DNA of 64,000 nt, taken from assembly GCA_964457925.1 (NCBI GenBank), contig CAYWGH010000015.1, positions 75,359-139,358 of the forward strand, given 5' to 3'. The notes beneath the pieces are model-generated. The model was not told the origin of the DNA and made no database searches. It saw only the letters and a program-made list of their open reading frames with translations. Positions 32,611 through 40,284 of this stretch are shown here, piece by piece; position 1 is the first letter of the stretch; each line of letters opens with the position of its first letter. A program made the translations under genes and the position numbers. Source of the stretch: Coneutiohabitans sp964457925. GTDB lineage: Bacteria; Zhuqueibacterota; Zhuqueibacteria; Zhuqueibacterales; Zhuqueibacteraceae.

Positions 32611-35600
32611 TTATTCTTTTGAGGCAACCCTCCAATACAACACCGGCATCACAAAAAGATTCAACACGGTTGAGCTGGCCAGGCCGCCGAGAATGACGAC
32701 TGCCATGGGATGCTCGATTTCATGACCTGGCCGGTTTCCCCCGAGTACGATCGGCAACAAAGCAAGCGCCGCAGCAAGCGCGGTCATTAGGATTGGTGCA
32801 AGCCGTTCCTGTGCGCCGCGCATAATCAAATCGAACCCGAACGGTTGGCCTTCTTTTTGTTGGAGATGGCGATAGTGGCTGATGAGCATGATGCCGTTGC
32901 GCGCGGCAATGCCGAGCACGGTGACGAATCCCACCAATGACCCAAGAGAGAGCACGCCGCCAGTGAGGATCACACTGATGATGCTGCCGACCAACGCAAA
33001 CGGCAAGCTTAGGAGTACCAACAGCGCCAGGCGCAGCGAGCCAAAATCCGCGTGCAAGATTAACAGAATGCCAATGATCGACAATAACGCTAGCACGAAG
33101 ATGCGATTCTTTGAGGCTTGCTGCGCGGCATACTCGCCGAGAAATTCAGGATGATAGCCGCGCTCAAAGTGAATACCGCGAACCTTCGTTTCAATATCCT
33201 GCGCCACGCTGCCGAGATCGCGGCCGCGTACGTTGCACGTCACTTCGGTGTAGCGCGACGCTGCCTCGCGCGTGATTTGGTTTGGCGTTGGCGCGATAAT
33301 GATATCGGCCACTTCGCGCAGCGGAATGAGGCCGCCGCTGGGCGTGGCAATCCGTAAATTGCGAATGGCCTCGACGTCATTGCGCGTGCCAGGCTCGCCC
33401 CACACAGCCACCTCAAAAACTTTTTGTTCTTCATAAAATTCGCCAACGCTGACACCTTTCACCAAAACGGTTGCGGCACGCCGTACTTCGCCGGGTGTCA
33501 GGCCGAATTGCGTTGCGGCTTCTGGCCGGATGCGCACTTCCACTTGGGGTACGAGAATTTGGGGTTGCACTTTCAAGTCGATTACACCCTCGACGCCGGA
33601 AATGGCAGCTTTAACGGCTTCGGCGTGTTCCCGTAACATGTCGAGATTTTCGCCATAAATGCGCACGACGAGTGTGGCGCTGGCGCCGGTGAGAACTTCT
33701 TTGATGCGTTCGCGCAAATAGGTTAGGACATCGCGGTACAAGCCGGGATAGCCGTCAACAACTTTTTGAATTTTTGCCACCGTAGGCTCGTAATCCACTT
33801 CCGGATCCAGGCTGATCCACAGCTCGGTAAAATTCGGACCGACGACTTCATCGGCTACTTCGGCGCGACCGAGATGGGCGCCAAAATTGCGCACGCCGGG
33901 AATCGCGCGTAACTCTTTGCTGGCGCGTTCGGTAATGCGCTGCATTGCGGTGAGCGAGGTGCCGGGCTTTTCGACCCAGTGCATCAGAAAATCATATTCT
34001 TTAAAGTGGGGCAGGAATTCCTCACCCAGGAAGGGAAATGCCAGCAGCGCCATGACGATCATCACCGCCAGCATGCTGGTGACGCGTTTGGGTTGATTGA
34101 GCAATTGTGGCAAAATTTTTTCATAATGCCGTTTGAGCCAGCGCACCAGCGGCGCTTCCTTCCGGGTATGGCTCGCCTGTGGCAACAGCAGCAGGGCGAG
34201 CGCCGGCGTCAGCGTTAGAGCAACAAACAAGGACGCTAGAATAGCCAGAACATAAGAAAAAGCCAGGGGCCGGAAGAATGAGCCGGACAAACCCTCGAGC
34301 AGGAATACCGGCAATAACACCAGCGCGACGATAACGCTGCCATAAACCACCGCGCTACGCACTTCGAGGGAGGCGTTGAGAACGACGTGAAACGGCGACA
34401 GCGGATTTTCCGCTTCACGGTTGAGATGCAGGCGACGCATGATGTTTTCCACGTCGATGATGGCGTCGTCGACGACTTCGCCCAGCGCGATCACCAGGCC
34501 AGCCAGCACCATGGTGTTGATCGTGCCGCCCTGGTAGTGTAAAATGAGCGCTGCCGCGAGCAACGAGGTGGGAATGGCCAGCACACTGATTAGCGCCGTG
34601 CGCCAATCATTGAGAAAAAATGCCAGCACGGCAATCACCAGCAAACACCCAAGCAACATGGCGCGATTGAGGTTCTGCAGCGACATTTCGATAAACGTTG
34701 CCGGACGGAAGATCGTTGGGTCGATTTCGAGAGCCGAAAGCCCCGGGCGCAGCGCCTCAAGCGCCGTCTCGACTTTGTGTGTTACTTCAAGGGTATTGCC
34801 CCAGGGTTGTTTTTCGACAATGAGCAACAAGCCGGGGCCGTCATTGATGACAGCGTCGCCGATAGGCGGTGGAAATCCCTCCACGAGTTGGGCAACATTG
34901 CCGAGAGTGAGCGGCGCGCCATTGCGTGCCGTCACCGGCACATGCGCGAGATCTTGCGGCTTATGAACAGATGAAACATGTGAAACAGACAGGCGTTGAT
35001 TGGGCAGATCAAGAAAGCCGCCGCCGCCAATTGCCGTGGCGTCATGCGCCGCACGAATCACCTCGTCGATGGTGATTTCATGAGTGCGTAGTTGTTGGGG
35101 GTCAACGAGCACCTGGATTTGACGGTCGCGCTGGCCCCAGATTGCGACGTTCGCTACGCCGGGAATGGCCATGAGGCGCGGCCGGATCGTCCATTTTGCG
35201 ATCGTCGTCATCTCCACTTGTGAAAGCGTTTTGGAGGAAATCCCGATTTTCATCACGCGACTGGTGGAGGACAAGGGCGAGAGAATCACCGGCGGTTTGG
35301 CGACGGAGGGCAAATTTGCTGCGACTTGTGCGAGACGTTCTTGCACGAGTTGGCGCGCACGCAAGAGATCGGTGTCTTCGGCAAAATACAACACGACCGA
35401 GGACAGGCCGAGCACGGACTTTGAGCGAATTTTTTTTAACCAGGAGGTGCCGTTAAGCGCGTTTTCAATCGGCACAGTGACAAGCGCTTCGACTTCTGCT
35501 GTTGAAAGGCCGGGCGCTTCTGTTTGAATTTCCACCAAGGGCGGCGCAAATTCGGGGAAAACATCAAAGGCCGTGGTGCTGAGAATGCGTGTGCCCGCGA

Positions 35601-35673
35601 TCATCAAAATCACCGTGAGCACGACGACCGCGACGCGCAGGCGCAGCGAGGTGGAAACCAGCCATTGCATCAT
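32611..35673 (-). CDS. CusA/CzcA-family RND efflux permease (pump 3)
   Basis: 1020 residues, the last gene of a minus-strand tripartite efflux operon. It overlaps the adaptor gene by ATGA at 35670-35673, with GGAGGC upstream of the start. Key segments: RVMKIGISSKT, GEVVDDAIIDVENIMRRLH at the TM4 relay, ARNGIMLISHYRHLQ and GHEIEHPMAVVILGG. It lacks the extra DVGLFQYSEGHH-like insert of pump 2. With TolC, adaptor and permease in one operon, this is a standard heavy-metal-type RND system driven by proton flow. Substrate not determined. Confidence 0.93.
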   Translation of the reverse strand: MMQWLVSTSLRLRVAVVVLTVILMIAGTRILSTTAFDVFPEFAPPLVEIQTEAPGLSTAEVEALVTVPIENALNGTSWLKKIRSKSVLGLSSVVLYFAEDTDLLRARQLVQERLAQVAANLPSVAKPPVILSPLSSTSRVMKIGISSKTLSQVEMTTIAKWTIRPRLMAIPGVANVAIWGQRDRQIQVLVDPQQLRTHEITIDEVIRAAHDATAIGGGGFLDLPNQRLSVSHVSSVHKPQDLAHVPVTARNGAPLTLGNVAQLVEGFPPPIGDAVINDGPGLLLIVEKQPWGNTLEVTHKVETALEALRPGLSALEIDPTIFRPATFIEMSLQNLNRAMLLGCLLVIAVLAFFLNDWRTALISVLAIPTSLLAAALILHYQGGTINTMVLAGLVIALGEVVDDAIIDVENIMRRLHLNREAENPLSPFHVVLNASLEVRSAVVYGSVIVALVLLPVFLLEGLSGSFFRPLAFSYVLAILASLFVALTLTPALALLLLPQASHTRKEAPLVRWLKRHYEKILPQLLNQPKRVTSMLAVMIVMALLAFPFLGEEFLPHFKEYDFLMHWVEKPGTSLTAMQRITERASKELRAIPGVRNFGAHLGRAEVADEVVGPNFTELWISLDPEVDYEPTVAKIQKVVDGYPGLYRDVLTYLRERIKEVLTGASATLVVRIYGENLDMLREHAEAVKAAISGVEGVIDLKVQPQILVPQVEVRIRPEAATQFGLTPGEVRRAATVLVKGVSVGEFYEEQKVFEVAVWGEPGTRNDVEAIRNLRIATPSGGLIPLREVADIIIAPTPNQITREAASRYTEVTCNVRGRDLGSVAQDIETKVRGIHFERGYHPEFLGEYAAQQASKNRIFVLALLSIIGILLILHADFGSLRLALLVLLSLPFALVGSIISVILTGGVLSLGSLVGFVTVLGIAARNGIMLISHYRHLQQKEGQPFGFDLIMRGAQERLAPILMTALAAALALLPIVLGGNRPGHEIEHPMAVVILGGLASSTVLNLFVMPVLYWRVASKE

Positions 35674-36881
35674 TTGCCGCCTCCGAACTCGGTGCCGAAT
35701 ATTTCCGCAGCCCCGGTAATTACCACCTCTGTGCCTGGTGCCGGGCCTCGGGTCAGAGCCGCTAGAGTATCCACGACATGATGCAGTTCAACACGCTGGC
35801 GCGTGTACGTGTGCGGCGACATGCGAGTGTAAACCCACGTACCGCCGTGAATATCATAGAGAATCGCCGAAAACGGCAAGATCAGATTTTCTTCGATATT
35901 TTTTTGTGCCAGCGTTGCACGCACTTTTTCGCCGACCCGAAATTGGCCGTCTTGATTATCCATCTGAAAGAAAAGATCGGTTGAAGCAGTATTGGCATCG
36001 CTGAGCGAAGGGCCCTGTACCGGCTGCGCCGCACGTGATAATGAGACAGAGGTATTCCCGAATGCCGCGATTTGAGCGGGTTGCTGATCGTCGATTGAGG
36101 TGAGATCGCCGACATAAACCGGCACGCGCACCCACACCGGATTTTGCCCGACGACTTCGAACAATTCCGCACCAGCCGTAACGATTTGGCGCGGTGCAAT
36201 ATTGATTTTTTGCAGCACGCCATCAAAAGGCGAGGCCAGCGGCATTGCCGCTGTTGCCAGTGTGGCGGAATCCACGATGGCGCTGTTGGCAAGATGCAAG
36301 CGTGCCTCGGCGGCTTTGAAGACGGCAGTGGCGGCAAGCAATTCCGTGTCTGCTTCTTCTTTGGTTTTCACGCTGCCGGCGTTGTCGTGCAGCAATTGCG
36401 CGGCGCGCCGGGCTTTGGCTTGCGCCACGTCGAACCGCATTTTTTTCAAGGCAACTTCTTCCGGCGAGCCTAACAAATCGCGTTCAGCAGGCAACGGCAG
36501 CAAAGAGAAAATCGTCTGGCCGTTACGCACACGCATGCCGGCTTGTGGCAATCGGCCGTTAGGCGCAATCACTACACCCGCAACCGGAGCAGTGACAAAA
36601 ATGCGACGCCCAGGAATGGCGATGATCTCTCCACCCAACTCCAGCACACGCGCGAGTTGGCGTTTTTCCACGGCGGCCGTTTCAATGCCAAGTCGCTGTT
36701 CAGCCTCGGGCGAAAGCGTGACAGTCGTGAGCTCAGATTCTCTAACGCCGTTGGCGACTTTCGCCGGCGGCGCAGCGCTGGAGGAGGTTTGGGTTCCACT
36801 CGAGCAACCCCACATCAGGGCAAGGGATGCGAGTAAAAGGCCATGATAAAAATGCAGATTGAAATTTTGCTTCAGCATCAT
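35670..36881 (-). CDS. RND periplasmic adaptor (HlyD/CusB-like) lipoprotein
   Basis: 403 residues from ATG 36881, which overlaps the stop of the upstream gene by ATGA. A lipobox-like MWGC follows a hydrophobic leader. The usual order is seen: N-terminal membrane-proximal segment (LTTVTLSPEAEQRLGIETA), lipoyl half (VTAPVAGVVIAPNGRLPQAG), alpha-helical hairpin (KKMRFDVAQAKARRAAQLLH), second lipoyl half (LASPFDGVLQKINIAPRQIV), beta-barrel domain and C-terminal membrane-proximal domain (LPFSAILYDIHGGTWVYT). It bridges pump 3 and the TolC protein. It is the full-length reference that shows what the two miniature lipoproteins at 9564 and 19153 have lost. Confidence 0.92.
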   Translation of the reverse strand: MMLKQNFNLHFYHGLLLASLALMWGCSSGTQTSSSAAPPAKVANGVRESELTTVTLSPEAEQRLGIETAAVEKRQLARVLELGGEIIAIPGRRIFVTAPVAGVVIAPNGRLPQAGMRVRNGQTIFSLLPLPAERDLLGSPEEVALKKMRFDVAQAKARRAAQLLHDNAGSVKTKEEADTELLAATAVFKAAEARLHLANSAIVDSATLATAAMPLASPFDGVLQKINIAPRQIVTAGAELFEVVGQNPVWVRVPVYVGDLTSIDDQQPAQIAAFGNTSVSLSRAAQPVQGPSLSDANTASTDLFFQMDNQDGQFRVGEKVRATLAQKNIEENLILPFSAILYDIHGGTWVYTRMSPHTYTRQRVELHHVVDTLAALTRGPAPGTEVVITGAAEIFGTEFGGGK

Positions 36882-37870
36882 CTCAAGCAAGTTTCGCCCG
36901 CGGCGCTGGGCGGCGGTTCAATGTAAGCCACGACCGAGCGATGATCGGAATAGCGGGACCAATTCAAATTACAATTTACGACCGTCAAACTTTTGCTAAC
37001 CCAGATATGGTCGATTACCAAAACCGGTAATGGCACAGGCCACGAGGGGGAAAATCCCATGCCCGCGCTCTCAAACGCATGCGCGAGATATTGCCGAAAA
37101 GGCTCGAATAATATGGAATCCAAGGGTGTGTTGAAATCTCCCATCACGATAAGATTTTCGTGCGCATAAAAACGGATCATCTCCGCCAACTGTTCGAATG
37201 CGGGTGCGCGCGACTGCAGAGGGTCGCCATCAATATCCACCAGCAGTACATGAAAGAGCTTCTCGTCCAAAACGACGTTGAGTAAGTTGAAACGCCCGCG
37301 TTTGTTGAGTGATCCCGATTCGGTTGAGAGAATCTTACCTCGAGTAAGTAAGGCCATATTACCGGGCAAGACTTGCACGTCATAATTTGGAAATGCGTGT
37401 TGCCATGTCACGACCTTCTTTTTGCCGATTCCGGCTTCGACAAATCCGATAATGTCCGCATCGAAATTTTGAACGTAGCGGGTAATTTCATCGGCACGCC
37501 TGTTACTGGCCGCATTCCAAAAAAACAGTTTCACCTCGTCGGCAGACCGGGCATGGGAATTCAGCGAGATATTCTTGTACGACCATGTTGTTAGACATGC
37601 GAGCGTAAATATAAAGCAAGCTTGGGCGATCCGCAGGCGTTTGCTGAGCAGCCAAATTATGCCCAGCAACAGTGATAAAATTGCGAGAACTGGCAATGGT
37701 GTGCAATAGTACATCACCGATAACGCATCGATTCTATCCTTTACAAGAAAACGAATGACCAAACAGAATATGAAAAAAACACTCACAACCATGCGGAATA
37801 ATCGTAAGCCCAGTTCTATCATAAGGCTAATTTGATGCCTTATTTTTCTTGGGAAGAATTCAATTTTCAT
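36878..37870 (-). CDS. Endonuclease/exonuclease/phosphatase-family membrane protein
   Basis: 330 residues from ATG 37870, which overlaps the end of the TolC gene by 11 bp. Three hydrophobic helices occupy residues about 15-105, followed by an exported EEP domain: FFWNAASNRRADEI, GFVEAG (metal-binding Glu), GDFNTPLDS, DHIWVS and YSDHRSVVAY. This domain order is like the YafD family and other membrane-anchored EEP proteins, which may act on phosphoester substrates outside the membrane. It sits inside a TolC/adaptor/RND operon with overlapping genes on both sides, so it is coupled to efflux-pump production. Function in that setting is unknown. Confidence 0.82.
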   Translation of the reverse strand: MKIEFFPRKIRHQISLMIELGLRLFRMVVSVFFIFCLVIRFLVKDRIDALSVMYYCTPLPVLAILSLLLGIIWLLSKRLRIAQACFIFTLACLTTWSYKNISLNSHARSADEVKLFFWNAASNRRADEITRYVQNFDADIIGFVEAGIGKKKVVTWQHAFPNYDVQVLPGNMALLTRGKILSTESGSLNKRGRFNLLNVVLDEKLFHVLLVDIDGDPLQSRAPAFEQLAEMIRFYAHENLIVMGDFNTPLDSILFEPFRQYLAHAFESAGMGFSPSWPVPLPVLVIDHIWVSKSLTVVNCNLNWSRYSDHRSVVAYIEPPPSAAGETCLR

Positions 37871-39182
37871 GTTTGGTATGATAGAATCCCACGCTGTGTT
37901 GCAGGCGTGCTTCTGCACGGTGTAAATTCGCTGCGACCTCAACTTCGCGCAAGCGCGCCTCCAGAAGTTGGTGGTCGATTTCGAGCACAAAGAGATATGA
38001 AACCTCTCCAGCGGTGTAGGCCTTCCGCGCGCGACGAGCCGATTCACTGGCTGTCGGCGCCCATTCTGTTCGGCAGAGGGCAAGCGCCTGTTGCGCGGTC
38101 AGATAATTCGTGTATGCTTCCTGAACTTCCAACGCAAGACGATGCTTCACGGCGAGATATTGCCGTGCGGCTTGCTCGATTTGTGCTTGTGCGCGCGCGA
38201 TTTTGCCGTTGTTCCAATTGAACAGTGGAAGCTCGATTTGTGCGCCCGGACCCGACTCAAAACCTTCTTTGCCAGCAGCATTGGCGTCGAGAACGCCGAT
38301 TAGGTTGAGGAGCTTTGCACGTTCCCAGCCCAGTCGTTTGCCGGCCGCTTCGATGGAGAGCTCTGCCGCGCGCAAATCCGGCCGTGAGGCAAAGGCGGCG
38401 CGCAAAAGCTCTGGGAGGTTTTGCTGAGGCAGTTCCACTTCCGTTTCGGGTGAAAGTGTAAAACTTGTGTCCAATACGCTCATTCCCAACAAAGTGTTTA
38501 ATCGTGCGCGAAAGAGTTCAGCTCCCGCGGCAAAATTCACTGCAGCCTCTTGTGCCCGTAGGGCTTCGAGTCGCGCGGCGGAAGCTTCCAACGCACTGAT
38601 GTCACCGGTGCGCTGACGCGCCGCAGCAATTTCTGCAATTTCAGTCTGTAAGTGAGAATTTTCTTCAGCGATTTGATTTTGCGCCTGCGCGAGCACCCGA
38701 TCGGCATACGCGACGCGCACATCGCGCGCGAGGTCGAGGCCATGCTGCACCAAGTTTTCGGCAACTCGTTGCGTCTCAAGCTTGGCGGCAGCCACCCGTT
38801 TCGGCCGCTGCCACAATATTTCGATCGGCAAGGTTAATGTGGCTTCGAGTTGTTTCGGGCCAACGGGAAACAGCAGCGACAGTATTGGATTGCGCAGCAA
38901 ACCGGCTTCGATCAGGTCGGCACGGGCAAAACCAAGCTCGGCGAGATCGGCCTGAAACTGGGCGTTATTCCACAACGCGATTTCAACCGCTTCCTCTTCG
39001 GTAAGTCCGTCCACCAGCGTGACACCTGGCGGCAAATGCATCTCGCCTGGTTTCTGTGCTGTTACAAGCGGATAGCCGGTGCGCTGAGCAATCGTTGTGG
39101 AAACATAATCGCGATTATAAGGGGAGCGCGCGGCACAACCCGCGCAGATCAGGAGTGCTAGGGATGCAAAAACGCGAAACAT
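37860..39182 (-). CDS. TolC-family outer-membrane lipoprotein
   Basis: 440 residues with lipobox CAGC (lipidated Cys16). Two repeated outer-membrane-factor domains are visible, each with a strand/long-helix pattern: first GLTEEEAVEIALWNNAQFQADLAEL-type helix start and long Ala/Gln/Glu-rich helices, second LPELLRAAFASRPDLRAAEL with NGKIARAQAQIEQAARQYL. It would form the trimeric channel for pump 3, the first gene of its operon. The two plus-strand RND pumps at 6-13 kb have no TolC gene of their own and might share this one. Confidence 0.9.
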   Translation of the reverse strand: MFRVFASLALLICAGCAARSPYNRDYVSTTIAQRTGYPLVTAQKPGEMHLPPGVTLVDGLTEEEAVEIALWNNAQFQADLAELGFARADLIEAGLLRNPILSLLFPVGPKQLEATLTLPIEILWQRPKRVAAAKLETQRVAENLVQHGLDLARDVRVAYADRVLAQAQNQIAEENSHLQTEIAEIAAARQRTGDISALEASAARLEALRAQEAAVNFAAGAELFRARLNTLLGMSVLDTSFTLSPETEVELPQQNLPELLRAAFASRPDLRAAELSIEAAGKRLGWERAKLLNLIGVLDANAAGKEGFESGPGAQIELPLFNWNNGKIARAQAQIEQAARQYLAVKHRLALEVQEAYTNYLTAQQALALCRTEWAPTASESARRARKAYTAGEVSYLFVLEIDHQLLEARLREVEVAANLHRAEARLQHSVGFYHTKHEN

Positions 39183-39456
39183 AAGTACTCTATATTGATC
39201 TTGAATTTCAATTCAAGCGACTTGTCGTTGGTGGCATCTCTAAGTCTTCATACTTGTACCCAATAACAGAGAAAAATGCGCAAATTGATTTGCCGTGTTT
39301 TCCCGGAATAGCGCGCTCATGAAAGATGGGAAAAGTGAGAAGGAGGGTGTGATGAACAGAGCGAGACAAACGAGGCATGAAATGAAACGCATGCAAGAGT
39401 TTCCCATGCCAACACGACAACTGGCTCACATGGAAAACTCATGCAAGTCGCAAACG

Positions 39457-39975
39457 CTACTTCACCAGGTTGACAGCGGCAACCGCAATGTCGTTTACAG
39501 CCTCCACCAGGCTTTCGGAAAGCGAGAGATTGCCTTGCATCATCCGAATTTTAGCCGGCACACTCAAGAGATCTTCCGGTGTCCGCGCCACGGCAAAATC
39601 CTGCCGCACGGATTTGCCGCGAAATTGGGCAAGGAATTCATCCTCAACGCCGTCGAGGCCTTTGACTTTCACACAGGAAATAATGCCGGTATTAGTCACG
39701 CCCACCAGAACAGAAATTGTCTTGCCTTCGTGTTGCTGGGGCTTGAAAAAGATGTAACCACGGAATTCTTCGGCCGGCCCCCATGAACCTTGCTCCCAAG
39801 CTTCGGTCCACTGCACGCCGGAATCGAGTGTTCTGATTGCTTCATAAGAATTGGTGCTTGGAAAAATCTGCCGGCAGTCTTGCCGAGTCAAGCGCGACGG
39901 GGTTTCTGCAACTGCCATGGAAGTCGCTAACCCGAGTATCAGCACGCCGGAAAGTAAGCTGGTTTTTTTTGTCAT
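39457..39975 (-). CDS. Secreted FMN-binding-domain protein
   Basis: 172 residues with a signal peptide (LLSGVLILGLATSMAVAET) and AGGTG before the start. The body matches the FMN-binding domain found in NosR, RnfG and NqrC-like proteins: VLVGVTNTGIISCVKVKGLD, FLAQFRGKSVRQDF, followed by a helix with LSLSESLVEAVNDI. In such proteins the flavin is attached covalently to a Thr/Ser in an SGAT-like motif; no clear SGAT is seen here, so flavin binding is not proven. It is divergent from the histidine kinase and shares its upstream region, which contains an operator. Confidence 0.75.
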   Translation of the reverse strand: MTKKTSLLSGVLILGLATSMAVAETPSRLTRQDCRQIFPSTNSYEAIRTLDSGVQWTEAWEQGSWGPAEEFRGYIFFKPQQHEGKTISVLVGVTNTGIISCVKVKGLDGVEDEFLAQFRGKSVRQDFAVARTPEDLLSVPAKIRMMQGNLSLSESLVEAVNDIAVAAVNLVK

Positions 39976-40284
39976 TTTTCACCTCAGTTAGAATGTTCAA
40001 AGATGTTGTACCTGCGAAAGCTCGTGTTGAAGAAAAATTTTCTCTGTCGGAATTGCGTTGCGATTCAACCCGGCCAAAAGCCGTTTTCATGACGCATGAT
40101 GTTTTGGTGTTCCTGCCGGCAATATACGAAAATTGCAAACCGATGGTGTTATGGAAGTGTCGGAAGATTGTAAAAAACTAGTGAAATCGTGGCAGTTAGA
40201 TACTCGCGTCCGGCGTGTTTAGTTTAAAATTTTGCCACTGGGCCATTTTTTTCTTAGACTTTGTAACGCCTATTTATTAAATTT
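39976..40284. other. 309-bp divergent promoter region of FMN-binding gene and kinase operon
   Basis: This region lies between two divergent genes and carries the four-unit operator at 40147-40185, about 100 bp before the kinase start and 170 bp before the FMN-binding gene. No coding sequence is supported. Confidence 0.6.
40147..40185 (+). promoter_or_regulatory. Four-unit 11-bp direct-repeat operator at kinase/regulator operon
   Basis: TGTTAT, TGTCGG, TGTAAA and AGTGAA start at 40147, 40158, 40169 and 40180, exactly 11 bp apart. The order matches the minus-strand order at 43404-43453 (TGTCAT, TGTAGG, TGTAAA, TGTGAA). Position in the divergent promoter region suggests autoregulation of the two-component operon, and perhaps control of the FMN-binding gene. 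One unit has AGT instead of TGT. Confidence 0.65.
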
